From the NCBI GenBank assembly GCA_003162415.1, contig PMOL01000005.1, positions 256,064-320,063 on the forward strand: a stretch of DNA of 64,000 nucleotides. Reading direction: 5' to 3'. The translations under genes and the position numbers were made by a program. This stretch comes from Candidatus Dormiibacterota bacterium (GTDB lineage: Bacteria > Chloroflexota > Dormibacteria > Aeolococcales > Aeolococcaceae). This document shows positions 50,586-60,217 of the stretch, piece after piece. Below the pieces are notes generated by a model. It had not been told where the DNA came from and made no database searches. It saw only the letters and a program-made list of their open reading frames with translations. The number at the start of each line of letters is the position of its first letter. Position 1 is the first letter of the stretch.

Positions 50586-50801
50586 ATGGACCAACAGGAA
50601 GACGCGTGGACGCGCGTCATTGGTTTGATGCGTGATCTCGAGATGCTGCTGCTGGTCATCAAGGAGGCAGCCGTGCCTGTCCTGACTGCCGGGGAGCCTG
50701 ACCAGGCATGGCGGACGCGACGCTTCCTGCGCCTCGCGGACCGGATGCTGGAGGACATGCACGGCCTCCAGTTCGCGTCGGACGATACGAACCCGAACTG
50801 A
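50586..50801 (+). CDS. 71-aa hypothetical helical protein
   Basis: MDQQEDAWTRVIGLMRDLEMLLLVIKEAAVPVLTAGEPDQAWRTRRFLRLADRMLEDMHGL; purine-rich SD-like GGGGGACGGGACGGA upstream. Confidence 0.5.
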   Translation: MDQQEDAWTRVIGLMRDLEMLLLVIKEAAVPVLTAGEPDQAWRTRRFLRLADRMLEDMHGLQFASDDTNPN

Positions 50802-50813
50802 CTCAGGCGGGGA

Positions 50814-51230
50814 TCAGACCGGCGGCCACTGCTCGGGCGCCGCCGGGGTGCGTGGCTTGCCGGCCCAGTCGTCTCGCGGCGGCGAGAACGTCTCCACGAT
50901 CGTGCATCCTGCCTTGCCCGCGCGCTCGACGTTGTGGGGAACGCCGGGCGGTATGACCCACATGTCGCCGGGCTTGCGCAGGCGGGTCTCACCGCCGATT
51001 GTGAAGGTGAACTCACCGCGGATGACGACTCCGACCTGCTCGTTGGGATGGCGGTGCTCTGGCATGGCGATGCCGGGATCGAGTTCGAAGATGCCCAGCG
51101 TGATGCGCTCGCCACTCACCGGCCGGACGCGCAGACCCTCCATGAGCGCGAGGGGCGCGATGTCAGTGACGGTCGCGAACTCGTGGGCGTTGTTCTCGGA
51201 TTCCGGCATGGCGGTCGCAACCATACTCAA
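50814..51230 (-). CDS. cupin domain protein
   Basis: IAMPEHRHPNEQVGVVIRGEFTFTIGGETRLRKPGDMWVIPPGVPHNV. Confidence 0.88.
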   Translation of the reverse strand: MSMVATAMPESENNAHEFATVTDIAPLALMEGLRVRPVSGERITLGIFELDPGIAMPEHRHPNEQVGVVIRGEFTFTIGGETRLRKPGDMWVIPPGVPHNVERAGKAGCTIVETFSPPRDDWAGKPRTPAAPEQWPPV

Positions 51231-51231
51231 A

Positions 51232-51624
51232 TCAGTGGTCCGGGCCTTCGACGTTAATCACTGACTGTCCCTGCCCGGAGCGGGTGACGATGAGCGTCGC
51301 CACGATGTCTGTGGTATTGCTCTCGCGGTGTACGGCGTGGGGCGGGACGTACACGAAGTCGCCCGGCTGCGCATCGAACACGTCCTGGCCGTGCGCACCG
51401 GATTCCATGCGCAGCGCCCCCGTGGCCACGTAGATCACCGACTCGTGCTCGCCATGGTGATGCCAACCGGAGAATGCCCCCGGCTCGGTGTGCACCATGC
51501 CGGCCCAGACGCGATCGGTCGCGACCGCCTGACTGCGGAGCATTCCCGGGGTCGAGGGTCCGTCGGAGAGTTCGCCGGCTCGGATCCTGCGGATGCGCTC
51601 AGCGATGGGGAAATCCCGGTCCAT
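51232..51624 (-). CDS. cupin domain protein
   Basis: GAFSGWHHHGEHESVIYVATGALRMESG...QPGDFVYVPPHAVHRE. Confidence 0.88.
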   Translation of the reverse strand: MDRDFPIAERIRRIRAGELSDGPSTPGMLRSQAVATDRVWAGMVHTEPGAFSGWHHHGEHESVIYVATGALRMESGAHGQDVFDAQPGDFVYVPPHAVHRESNTTDIVATLIVTRSGQGQSVINVEGPDH

Positions 51625-51633
51625 GAACCCTCG

Positions 51634-52605
51634 TCATTCGTGCTCCGACGGCGCGTAGCCGAGGGTCTTGTCGACCACGTTGAGGAGCGGCTCACCGAGC
51701 AGGAATCGCTCGAGATTCCGCCGGAACAGGCCGGCGATGTCACGCTGCCAGCCGGCGTGATCGCCGGACATGTGCGGCGAGATGAGCAGGTTGGGGACGT
51801 CCCAGAGCGGCGAGTCCGCCGGGAGTGGCTCCGGTCGCATCACGTCGAGGGCCGCGCCGGCGAGCCGGCCCGCGCGAAGCGCATCGCACAGCGCGTCCTG
51901 GTCAAGGGTCGATCCCCGACCCAGGTTGACGAGACGGGCCGTTGGCTTGAGCGCAGCGACAGCTGCCTCGTCGACCATTCCCTCGGTCTGCGGCGTGCTG
52001 GGGAGGAGCATGACAACGTAATCCGTGCCGGCGAACAGCGTCTTCAGCTCATCGGGCGATGCGATGTCGCCAAAGTCGGGATCGCCACCTCTCGCGGTCC
52101 GGCCGATGCCACGAACCGACATGCCGAGTGCCTTCGCGAGCTGCGCGGTCCGTCGCGCGATCGGCCCGACGCCCACCATCACAGCGGACTTGCCGGACAG
52201 TGTCTCGGTCTCTCGCTGAACCCAGCGATGCTCGGCCTGGTACCGGAACGTGGTGAGCAGGTCCTTGCTCAGAGCGAGCATCAGGGCGATCGTGTACTCG
52301 GCGAGGGCTTGATCGAAGACGTATCGCGAGTTGGTCAGCACCACGTCGCTCGACGCGAGCTCGGGGAAGAGCACCCGCTCGACCCCCGCGCTCCCGGCGT
52401 GAACCCAGCGCAACCGCCGGAAGCGACTCCAGTTCTCGCGCAGGACGCCACTGCGCGGGTTCCAGATCAGGAGCGCATCGACATCGAAGGTCTCAGGCGG
52501 CGGTTCGGATGGCGGGTCGATGAAGACGTAGGCGACGTCCGGCAGCGGTGCGAGGACGTCGCGACTGGGGGTGTCGCCCTCGACGACACCGACGAGGATA
52601 GTCAT
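51634..52605 (-). CDS. D-2-hydroxyacid dehydrogenase family protein
   Basis: KSAVMVGVGPIARRTAQLAKALGMSVRGIGR...LVNLGRGSTLDQDAL...GAALDVMRPEPLPADSPLWDVPNLLISPHMSGD. Confidence 0.9.
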   Translation of the reverse strand: MTILVGVVEGDTPSRDVLAPLPDVAYVFIDPPSEPPPETFDVDALLIWNPRSGVLRENWSRFRRLRWVHAGSAGVERVLFPELASSDVVLTNSRYVFDQALAEYTIALMLALSKDLLTTFRYQAEHRWVQRETETLSGKSAVMVGVGPIARRTAQLAKALGMSVRGIGRTARGGDPDFGDIASPDELKTLFAGTDYVVMLLPSTPQTEGMVDEAAVAALKPTARLVNLGRGSTLDQDALCDALRAGRLAGAALDVMRPEPLPADSPLWDVPNLLISPHMSGDHAGWQRDIAGLFRRNLERFLLGEPLLNVVDKTLGYAPSEHE

Positions 52606-52733
52606 GGCGTCGTCAGCTCCGGCAGCCCGGCGGAGCCCATCTGAATGCCGAAGTCCCGCACTCGTGGCACCGTCATACTGTGCCAGGTTGACCGACCACG
52701 ACGGGCCGGCAGGTGGTGGAGTCCAGGAGCAAT

Positions 52734-54071
52734 ATGACGGTTCAGGTCGCGCAAAGCCGGATGACCAGCGAAGAGATCGCACGGCTGTCGAAGCAGCACA
52801 CCTTCTTCTCGTGGTCCGTCCAGGGCGCCGTCGATCCCATCGCGATCGATCACGCCGAGGGTGTGTGGCTGTATACGCCGGAAGGGAAACGCATCCTCGA
52901 TTTCAACAGCCAGCTGATGTCGGTGAACATCGGCCACGGTGACCAGCGCGTCGTCAACGCGATCGTCGAGCAGGCGACCAGGTTGCAGTTCGTCCAGCCC
53001 GCCTTCGTCACCGAGATACGGGCGCGTCTCGGGGAGAAGCTGACCGGGCTACTCCCCGGCGATCTCGACAAGGTCTTCTTTACGCTGGGCGGCGCCGAGG
53101 CCGTCGAGAACGCGATCAAGATCGCTCGCCAGTACACCGGCCGCGACAAGATCCTGGCGCGGTACCGCGCGTATCACGGGGCGACCATGGGTGCCATGAC
53201 GCTGACCGGCGATCCTCGGCGCTGGGCCACCGAACCCGGGCTTGTCGGTGTCGTCCGCTATCCCGACACGCATCGCTGGGGCGAGCGCGAGCCGCGGCCG
53301 GCGGAGGAGAGCCTCCGCGGTCTCGAGGACGTGATCATGTACGAAGGACCGCACACGATCGCCGCCATATTTCTCGAGACGATCGTGGGGACGAACGGCA
53401 TCCTCATCCCGCCCGATGGCTACATCCAGGGGGTTCGCGAACTCTGCGATCGCCACGGGATCCTGATGGTCGCGGACGAGGTGATGGCGGGTTTCGGGCG
53501 CACCGGAAAGTGGTTCGCGATCGAGCACTGGAATACCGTTCCCGACCTGATGACCATGGCCAAGGGCCTGACCTCCTCGTACCTGCCCCTGGGTGCGGTC
53601 GCCATCCGCCGGCACATCGCCGACAAGTTCGATTCGATGATGTTCGCCGGTGGCCTCACCTACTCCAGCCACCCCGTGTCACTCGCTGCGTCGCTGGCCA
53701 CGCTGAACGTCTACGAGGAGGATCACCTCATCGAACGCTCCGCCGCGATGGACTCGGTGATGCGCGCGCACCATGAACGTCTGGCCGCAAAGCATCCGAG
53801 TGTCGGCACGCATCGCAACCTCGGGCTCTTCGGCATCCTCGACCTGGTCAGACGGCAGGAGCCGTACACCCCGATGACCGGCTTCAACGCGAGCAGCGAT
53901 GAGATGGCCGCCATCGGCAGATATCTTCGCGAGCACGGGGTGTACACGATGGTCTCCAACAATTCCATCCATACCAACCCGCCGCTGTGCATCAGCGAGG
54001 ACGAGCTCTCCCAGGGATTCGAGGTCATCGACGGTGCGCTGTCGATCGCCGACCGGGCCGTGCAGGGCTAG
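52734..54071 (+). CDS. class III (omega) aminotransferase, taurine-pyruvate aminotransferase-like
   Basis: GGAEAVENAIKIARQYTGRDKILARYRAYHGATMGAMTLTGDPRRW...LMVADEVMAGFGRTGKWFA...MAKGLTSSYLPLGAV. Confidence 0.88.
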   Translation: MTVQVAQSRMTSEEIARLSKQHTFFSWSVQGAVDPIAIDHAEGVWLYTPEGKRILDFNSQLMSVNIGHGDQRVVNAIVEQATRLQFVQPAFVTEIRARLGEKLTGLLPGDLDKVFFTLGGAEAVENAIKIARQYTGRDKILARYRAYHGATMGAMTLTGDPRRWATEPGLVGVVRYPDTHRWGEREPRPAEESLRGLEDVIMYEGPHTIAAIFLETIVGTNGILIPPDGYIQGVRELCDRHGILMVADEVMAGFGRTGKWFAIEHWNTVPDLMTMAKGLTSSYLPLGAVAIRRHIADKFDSMMFAGGLTYSSHPVSLAASLATLNVYEEDHLIERSAAMDSVMRAHHERLAAKHPSVGTHRNLGLFGILDLVRRQEPYTPMTGFNASSDEMAAIGRYLREHGVYTMVSNNSIHTNPPLCISEDELSQGFEVIDGALSIADRAVQG

Positions 54072-54086
54072 ACCCGAACACCGCGT

Positions 54087-56723
54087 GTGACCACCGAGGA
54101 CGCCGAGCGCGCGCGGCTGCGCGACGACCCGGCCGGATGGCGGCGCTGGGGGCCCTACGTCAGCGAGCGTGCCTGGGGTACGGTGCGCGAGGACTACAGC
54201 GCGAATGGCGACGCCTGGAACTACGTGACGCATGACCAGGCGCGGTCGCGCGCCTTCCGCTGGAGCGAGGAGGGTCTGGGTGGGATCTGTGACGACCACC
54301 AACTGCTGTGTCTTGCGTTCGCGTTCTGGAACGGGGTGGACCCGATCCTCAAGGAGCGGATCTTCGGCCTGACTGGTCCTCAGGGGAACCACGGCGAAGA
54401 TGCCAAGGAATACTGGTGGTACGTCGACTCGACGCCGACGCACTCGTGGATGCGGTGGCGGTACCTGTATCCACAGGTGGCGTTTCCCTACGACGACCTG
54501 ATCGCCGAGAACGCACGCCGCGGCCAGCTCGATCCCGAATACGAGCTTGCCGACACCGGGGCGCTCGACAACGGCTTCTGGGACATCACCGTCGACTACG
54601 CCAAGGAGACACCTGAGGACCTGGTGCTCGAGCTGCGCGCGCGAAACGCCGGTCCTTCCCCGCAGACGCTCCACGTGCTTCCGACGCTGTGGTTTCGCAA
54701 CACCTGGGGGTGGGGCCTCACCGACACCAAGCCCGCAATGCACGTCGAGAGCAAGCGGATCGTCGCCGACCACACGGTCGTCGGCCGGATGTTCCTCATC
54801 GGCGACGGCGACTACACGCCGCTCGTCTGTGACAACGAGTCCAACGCCGAGCGGCTCTGGGGATCCAGGTCGTCGAGTGGCTTCCCGAAGGACGGCATCA
54901 ACGATCACGTCATCCAGGGCGCAGCAACCGTCAATCCAACCCAGGCGGGAACGAAGGCCGCACTCCACTACGTGCTCGCGGTTGACGCGGGCATGAGCGC
55001 GGTGATCAGGCTCCGGTTCGGTCGCCGCGAGGTCGAGGCCGCCGACGGCGCGAACGCGGTTCTTCGGCTTCGCCAGAGCGAAGCCGATTCCTTCTACGCG
55101 AGCGTGATGCCCAGCCGTTTGACGAACGACCAGCGTCTGGTCGCCCGTCAGGCACTGAGCGGCATGCTCTGGGGCAAGCAGTTCTATCACTACAACGTGA
55201 CCCGTTGGCTCGACGGCGACCCGGCACTCCCCGCACCGCCGCCGGAGCGTCTCGCCGGCCGCAATGCGGGCTGGCGGCATCTCGACACCGCCGACGTGCT
55301 CTCCATGCCCGACAAGTGGGAGTACCCCTGGTTCGCCGCGTGGGACCTCGGCTTTCAGTGCGTCGCGCTCGCGCACGTGGACCCCGAGTTCGCCAAGCAG
55401 CAACTCATCCTGCTGTGCCGCGAGTGGTACATGCATGCCAACGGTCAGCTACCCGCCTACGAGTGGTCGTTCGACGACGTCAACCCACCGGTGCACGCGT
55501 GGGCGGCGCTGCGTGTCTTCGAGATCGACGGGGCGACCGACTTCCAGTTCCTCGCTCGTGTCTTCCACAAGCTGCTCATCAACTTCACCTGGTGGGTGAA
55601 TCGCGAGGACGCCGAGGGCAACAACATCTTCGAGGGCGGGTTCCTCGGCCTCGACAACATCGGTCCGTTCAACCGGTCCGTGGTGCTCCCGGCAGGCGGC
55701 CACCTGGAGCAATCGGACGGCACCGCGTGGATGGCGATGTACTCGCTCAACCTCCTCGAGATGGCGCTGGTGCTCGCCACCTTCGACCGCACCTACGAGG
55801 ATGTCGCCACCAAGTTCTTCGAGCACTTCGCGGCGATCGCGACCGCCATGAACGAGCAGGGACTCTGGGATGACGATGCGGGCTTCTACTACGACAGCTG
55901 GCATCTCGCCGACGGCACGCGGGTGCCGATCCAGGCACGTTCGATCGTCGGGCTGATCCCACTCTGCGCGGCAACCACCCTGGGCGACGCCACCTTGCGC
56001 CGGCTTCCCGACTTCGCAGAGCGCCTGCGCATGTTCATCAAGCTCAAGCCGCGCTACGCCGCCGCCGTGTCGCTCGAGGTCGTGAATGCGGAGCGCGAGA
56101 GCCGCCTGCTCGCGATCGTCGACCCCGACCGGCTCCGCCGCATCCTCGACTACGTCCTCGACGAGTCCGAATTCCTCAGCGATCACGGCCTGCGCGCGCT
56201 GTCCCGGTTTCACGCCGACCACCCGCTCGATATCGACCTCGGTGGCGCGGTCGCGCGGCTCGACTACGAGCCCGCGGAGTCGACGTCGCGCCTGTATGGG
56301 GGCAATTCGAACTGGCGCGGGCCGGTCTGGTTTCCGGTCAACCACCTGATCATCGGGGCACTTCGGGTCTACCACCGGTTTCTCGGTGACACGTGGACCG
56401 TCGAGTATCCGCGGGGGTCCGGAAAGCAGGCGCACCTCGGCGCGATCGCAGACGACATCGCGGCGCGGCTTGCCTCGATCTTCCTGCAAGCAGCCGACGG
56501 GCGGCGTCCAGTGGTGGCGGGTATCAGGCTGTACGCACGGCCGGATCTCGCCGACGCCATCCCGTTTCACGAGTACTTTCACGCCGAGACCGGGCAGGGA
56601 CTCGGCGCGTCCCACCAGACCGGCTGGACCGGCCTCGTGGCGGACCTGCTTCTGCGCAGCACAGCCGCACGCGACCGCTATGACATCGCTGCGCTCTCGG
56701 AGCGTCCGGCTACACTCGGCTGA
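54087..56723 (+). CDS. GH63/MGH1-like glucosidase
   Basis: 878 aa; RAWGTVREDYSANGDAWNYVTHDQARSRAFRWSEEGLGGICDDHQLLCLAFAFWNG; KWEYPWFAAWDLGFQ; YGGNSNWRGPVWFPVN. Confidence 0.85.
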   Translation: MTTEDAERARLRDDPAGWRRWGPYVSERAWGTVREDYSANGDAWNYVTHDQARSRAFRWSEEGLGGICDDHQLLCLAFAFWNGVDPILKERIFGLTGPQGNHGEDAKEYWWYVDSTPTHSWMRWRYLYPQVAFPYDDLIAENARRGQLDPEYELADTGALDNGFWDITVDYAKETPEDLVLELRARNAGPSPQTLHVLPTLWFRNTWGWGLTDTKPAMHVESKRIVADHTVVGRMFLIGDGDYTPLVCDNESNAERLWGSRSSSGFPKDGINDHVIQGAATVNPTQAGTKAALHYVLAVDAGMSAVIRLRFGRREVEAADGANAVLRLRQSEADSFYASVMPSRLTNDQRLVARQALSGMLWGKQFYHYNVTRWLDGDPALPAPPPERLAGRNAGWRHLDTADVLSMPDKWEYPWFAAWDLGFQCVALAHVDPEFAKQQLILLCREWYMHANGQLPAYEWSFDDVNPPVHAWAALRVFEIDGATDFQFLARVFHKLLINFTWWVNREDAEGNNIFEGGFLGLDNIGPFNRSVVLPAGGHLEQSDGTAWMAMYSLNLLEMALVLATFDRTYEDVATKFFEHFAAIATAMNEQGLWDDDAGFYYDSWHLADGTRVPIQARSIVGLIPLCAATTLGDATLRRLPDFAERLRMFIKLKPRYAAAVSLEVVNAERESRLLAIVDPDRLRRILDYVLDESEFLSDHGLRALSRFHADHPLDIDLGGAVARLDYEPAESTSRLYGGNSNWRGPVWFPVNHLIIGALRVYHRFLGDTWTVEYPRGSGKQAHLGAIADDIAARLASIFLQAADGRRPVVAGIRLYARPDLADAIPFHEYFHAETGQGLGASHQTGWTGLVADLLLRSTAARDRYDIAALSERPATLG

Positions 56724-56726
56724 CCA

Positions 56727-57620
56727 ATGGAGGCGCAGCACCGGGTTCACGGCACCATCGCAGCCGCTCTGACACCGCTCACCGGTGTCGACGGCACGAT
56801 CGACAGCGACGGCATCGACGCCGTGGTGGATTTCTACGCGCGGTCAGGCCTCGATGGCATCCTCGCACTGGGGACGACCGGCGAAGGAATTCTCTTCAAC
56901 GTAGACGAGCGCCGGCTGGCGGCCGACGAGTACGTGACCTCAGCGCATCATCGACTGGCGGTGATCGTGCACTGCGGTGCGCAGACCACGCACGACACCG
57001 TCGTGCTCGCCGAGCATGCCGCGGGCCATGGGGCTGCGGGCGTCGCGGTGATCCCACCACCGTATTTCGCGCTCGACGCAGATGCGATCTGGCGTCACCT
57101 CGATGCGGCAGCCAACGCGTGCGCGCCGCTGCCGTTCTACATCTACGAGTTCGCGGCGCGGAGCGGCTACGCGGTGCCCATCGACGTGGTGGAACGATTG
57201 CGCTCCACCGCGCCAAACTTCGCGGGTCTCAAGGTCTCGGACTCGCCGTTCGAAAGCGTCCAGCCATATCTCCTGCCCGGACTCGACGTGTTCGTCGGCG
57301 CAGAGGGCTTGATCGCGCAGGGAATGGCCTCCGGGGCGGCCGGAGCAGTGTCCGGGCTCGCGGCGGCCTTCCCCGAATTGACCATCGATGCGGTCGTGTC
57401 GCGCACCGCGGAGGCGAGCGCGCGTGCGGCGCGGGTGCGCGCGCTGATCGAACCGTTTCCCTTCCAGTCCGCCTTGAAATTCATCCTGCAACGACGCGGC
57501 GTTGCGATCGAGGACGCGGTCAGACCACCGCTTCGCACCCTCGACGACGTGCAGCGAGACGCGTTGCGGACGCTGCTCGACGATCCTTCGGGAGAGATCG
57601 CCGCCCTGCTGACTCCTTAG
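56727..57620 (+). CDS. dihydrodipicolinate synthase (DapA) family lyase/dehydratase
   Basis: GTTGEG, YIYEF, GLKVSDS Schiff-base Lys motifs. Confidence 0.88.
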   Translation: MEAQHRVHGTIAAALTPLTGVDGTIDSDGIDAVVDFYARSGLDGILALGTTGEGILFNVDERRLAADEYVTSAHHRLAVIVHCGAQTTHDTVVLAEHAAGHGAAGVAVIPPPYFALDADAIWRHLDAAANACAPLPFYIYEFAARSGYAVPIDVVERLRSTAPNFAGLKVSDSPFESVQPYLLPGLDVFVGAEGLIAQGMASGAAGAVSGLAAAFPELTIDAVVSRTAEASARAARVRALIEPFPFQSALKFILQRRGVAIEDAVRPPLRTLDDVQRDALRTLLDDPSGEIAALLTP

Positions 57621-58813
57621 AGCACCGCAGTCTCGACTGCACCTCCCGATTCTGTGAATCGGTTCAGTCGCAGGGGATGCAGGTCGAAGGTCGTGCAGCG
57701 TCCCGCAGTCACCAGGTCGGTCACCGCCTGCCCGGCTGCGATCGAGTGCATGATGCCGTGTCCACCGAAGCCGGCGCACTGGATGAACCAGGGCATGTGA
57801 GGGGCGGCGCCCACGATGGCGTGATGGTCCGGTGTCTCCGGGTAGAGCCCGGCCCAGCACTTGCGCGGGCTGATCGGCACATCCTCGAGGAATGGAAATC
57901 GGTTGCCGATGCGCACGGCGATCGCATCGAGGAACGCCGGATCGAACGCGGTGTCCATGCTCGGTGGATCATCGGGATCCGAGAACCCGATCAGGAATCC
58001 AGCACCTTCCCTGCGAATCAGCACTCCGGTGTCGGTGTCCACGCACATCGGGATGGCCGCGGGAAACCCGGAGATGGATTCGGTGCAGGCGAGATTGCGT
58101 CTGCGTGACGTGACCGGGAGGTCGATACCGGCCTTCGCGGCCACATTCCGAGCGAATGGACCTGCCGCATTCACCACGAAGTCCGCATGCATGTCCCCGG
58201 CGGTGGTGCGCACCGTCGCGCCGTCGCCCTCGCCGGCCAGGTCGAGCACCTCGGTGTCGAAGAGGAAGCCGGCGTCAAGCCGCCGAGCTTCGTGCCACAG
58301 CGCGGTCACGACACCATGCGGATCGATGATGCCGTCTCCCGCCGAGAAGGCCGCCGCGGCGAGCCCATCGACGTTGACGAATGGCGCCAGTTCGATGACC
58401 TCTGCCGCGGACAACCATTGCACGTCGACACCGAGCGAGCGCTGGAGCTCCCATGCGCGTCGCAACGCGATCTCGCCCGCATCGGTGCCGGTCAGAAAGA
58501 GATAGCCAACACCACGAAAGCCCACCTGGCCACCGGTCTGCTCGTGCAATTCGCGGAGCTTCTCGATGGTGAACTGCGAGAAGGCGATGTTCACCGGCGT
58601 TGTGAACTGCGCTCTCACGCCGCCGTTGGCTCTGCTCGTCGAGCCCATACCTGCTGATGCATGGCGGTCGATGACCACGACGCGGTCGACGCCGCCCCGG
58701 CGCAGCTGCAGCGCGACCGCGAGCCCGACCGCGCCGGCTCCCACCACCACCACCCGGGCGCGACCGCCATGCGCTCTCGTGGACGCCGAGTCGCTCGCGG
58801 GCCGGCGGCTCAT
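57617..58813 (-). CDS. FAD-dependent oxidoreductase, DAO/sarcosine-oxidase-beta-like
   Basis: VVVVGAGAVGLAVALQLRRGGVDRVVVIDR; C-terminal GLYPETPDHHAIVG. Confidence 0.9.
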   Translation of the reverse strand: MSRRPASDSASTRAHGGRARVVVVGAGAVGLAVALQLRRGGVDRVVVIDRHASAGMGSTSRANGGVRAQFTTPVNIAFSQFTIEKLRELHEQTGGQVGFRGVGYLFLTGTDAGEIALRRAWELQRSLGVDVQWLSAAEVIELAPFVNVDGLAAAAFSAGDGIIDPHGVVTALWHEARRLDAGFLFDTEVLDLAGEGDGATVRTTAGDMHADFVVNAAGPFARNVAAKAGIDLPVTSRRRNLACTESISGFPAAIPMCVDTDTGVLIRREGAGFLIGFSDPDDPPSMDTAFDPAFLDAIAVRIGNRFPFLEDVPISPRKCWAGLYPETPDHHAIVGAAPHMPWFIQCAGFGGHGIMHSIAAGQAVTDLVTAGRCTTFDLHPLRLNRFTESGGAVETAVL

Positions 58814-58816
58814 CCT

Positions 58817-60217
58817 CTACGGAGTCGGTGCGCCGGATTGCAACTGCGCGAGGGGCAACCCGCGGATGGACGCGTCGATCAACTCCACCGGGTGAAAGGC
58901 CGGGAGCGGATGTCGGGAACGGCGCAGCGCCGCGCTGATCTGGAGCAGGCAGCCGCCGTTCCCCGCGGTCACGAGGTCCGCTCCGCTGGCGGCGATGTTG
59001 CCTGCCTTGCGCGTCCCCAGGTCATCGGCGGTCTGCGGGGCGACGAGGTTGTAGACACCCGCGCTGCCGCAGCACACGTCGGCCTCCCTGAGATCCACGA
59101 GCTCGAGTCCCGGGATCCGACCGAGGACGGCGCGAGGCTGCGCGCGAACTCCCTGGGCGTGGGCGAGGTGACACGCGTCGTGATATGCGACCCGCGCCGG
59201 TAGCGGGTGCAGTCGCGCGGGACGCTGTACCTCGAGGTCGGCGAGGACCTCCATCACGTCGCGAACCCTTGCCGAAAAGCTCGCGGCGCGTGCAGCCCAG
59301 AACGGATCGTCGGCGAGCAGCGCGCCGTACTCCTTCATCGCCGAACCACACCCGGCGCTGTTCACCACGATGTGGTCGATATCGAGGTTCTCCATCTGGG
59401 CGATGAGCTCGCGCATACGCTGCATCGCCGGTTGCTCCCGACCGGAATGGAGCTCCAGCGCTCCGCAGCAGCTCTGCAGCGGAGGGACCAGCACCTCGCA
59501 TCCGTGGGCAGCGAGGACCCGAGCCGTGGCTCGATTGACGTGCGAGAAAAACGCGTCCTGCACGCACCCGGTGAGCAGTGCGACGCGCAGCACCCGCCGC
59601 CCCCTGGGGCGGAGGTGGCGCGGCGTCGGCGCCGCCAGGTCGGCTCGGCGGATCGACGGCGCCATGTCGTCGAGCCGCAGCAGCGTCTGGGGCACGAAGC
59701 GTCGCACCGGCCGCACTTGCAACACCTTGCGGAGTCCGAGCGCCTGGGTGAGCGCAACCGCGGACGCGACCGTGCGCATCCGTCGCGGGTGGGGAAGGAC
59801 GGAGAAGAGTGCAGCGCGGGAGGCGCGGACGCGCCAGGTGCGAGCAAAGCGGCGTTCGATCTGCGGACGAACCTGCTCGACGAGGCGGTTGTACTGCACG
59901 CCCGAGGGACAAGCATCGACGCATGCCATGCAGCCAAGGCATGCATCCCAGTGGCGAACCACCTCCTCATCCATGCCCACCTCGCCGCGCGCCGCGAGGT
60001 CCATGAGCAGGATGCGTCCGCGAGGAGAGTCCATCTCCTCACCCCAGAGCAGGTAGGTCGGACAGGCGGGAAGGCAGAAACCGCAATGCACGCAGTCGGC
60101 GATCAGCGCCGGATCGGGCGGGTGGTGATCGTCGAATGCGACGGTCTCGGCACCCGCGCGCGCGTGGCCGGGCACTCGGGGCGGACCCGTGGTCACAGCG
60201 GCCACGTCAGATGCCAC
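58817..60217 (-). CDS. glcF: glycolate oxidase iron-sulfur subunit
   Basis: CVHCGFCLPACPTYLLWGEEMDSPRGR, CLGCMACVDACPSGVQY, two CCG domains. Confidence 0.93.
   Translation of the reverse strand: MASDVAAVTTGPPRVPGHARAGAETVAFDDHHPPDPALIADCVHCGFCLPACPTYLLWGEEMDSPRGRILLMDLAARGEVGMDEEVVRHWDACLGCMACVDACPSGVQYNRLVEQVRPQIERRFARTWRVRASRAALFSVLPHPRRMRTVASAVALTQALGLRKVLQVRPVRRFVPQTLLRLDDMAPSIRRADLAAPTPRHLRPRGRRVLRVALLTGCVQDAFFSHVNRATARVLAAHGCEVLVPPLQSCCGALELHSGREQPAMQRMRELIAQMENLDIDHIVVNSAGCGSAMKEYGALLADDPFWAARAASFSARVRDVMEVLADLEVQRPARLHPLPARVAYHDACHLAHAQGVRAQPRAVLGRIPGLELVDLREADVCCGSAGVYNLVAPQTADDLGTRKAGNIAASGADLVTAGNGGCLLQISAALRRSRHPLPAFHPVELIDASIRGLPLAQLQSGAPTP

Noticed and set aside
53679-55436. 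585-aa minus ORF, and 55449-56750 minus ORF
   Set aside because: Antisense of the aminotransferase and GH63-like glucosidase; no recognisable domain.
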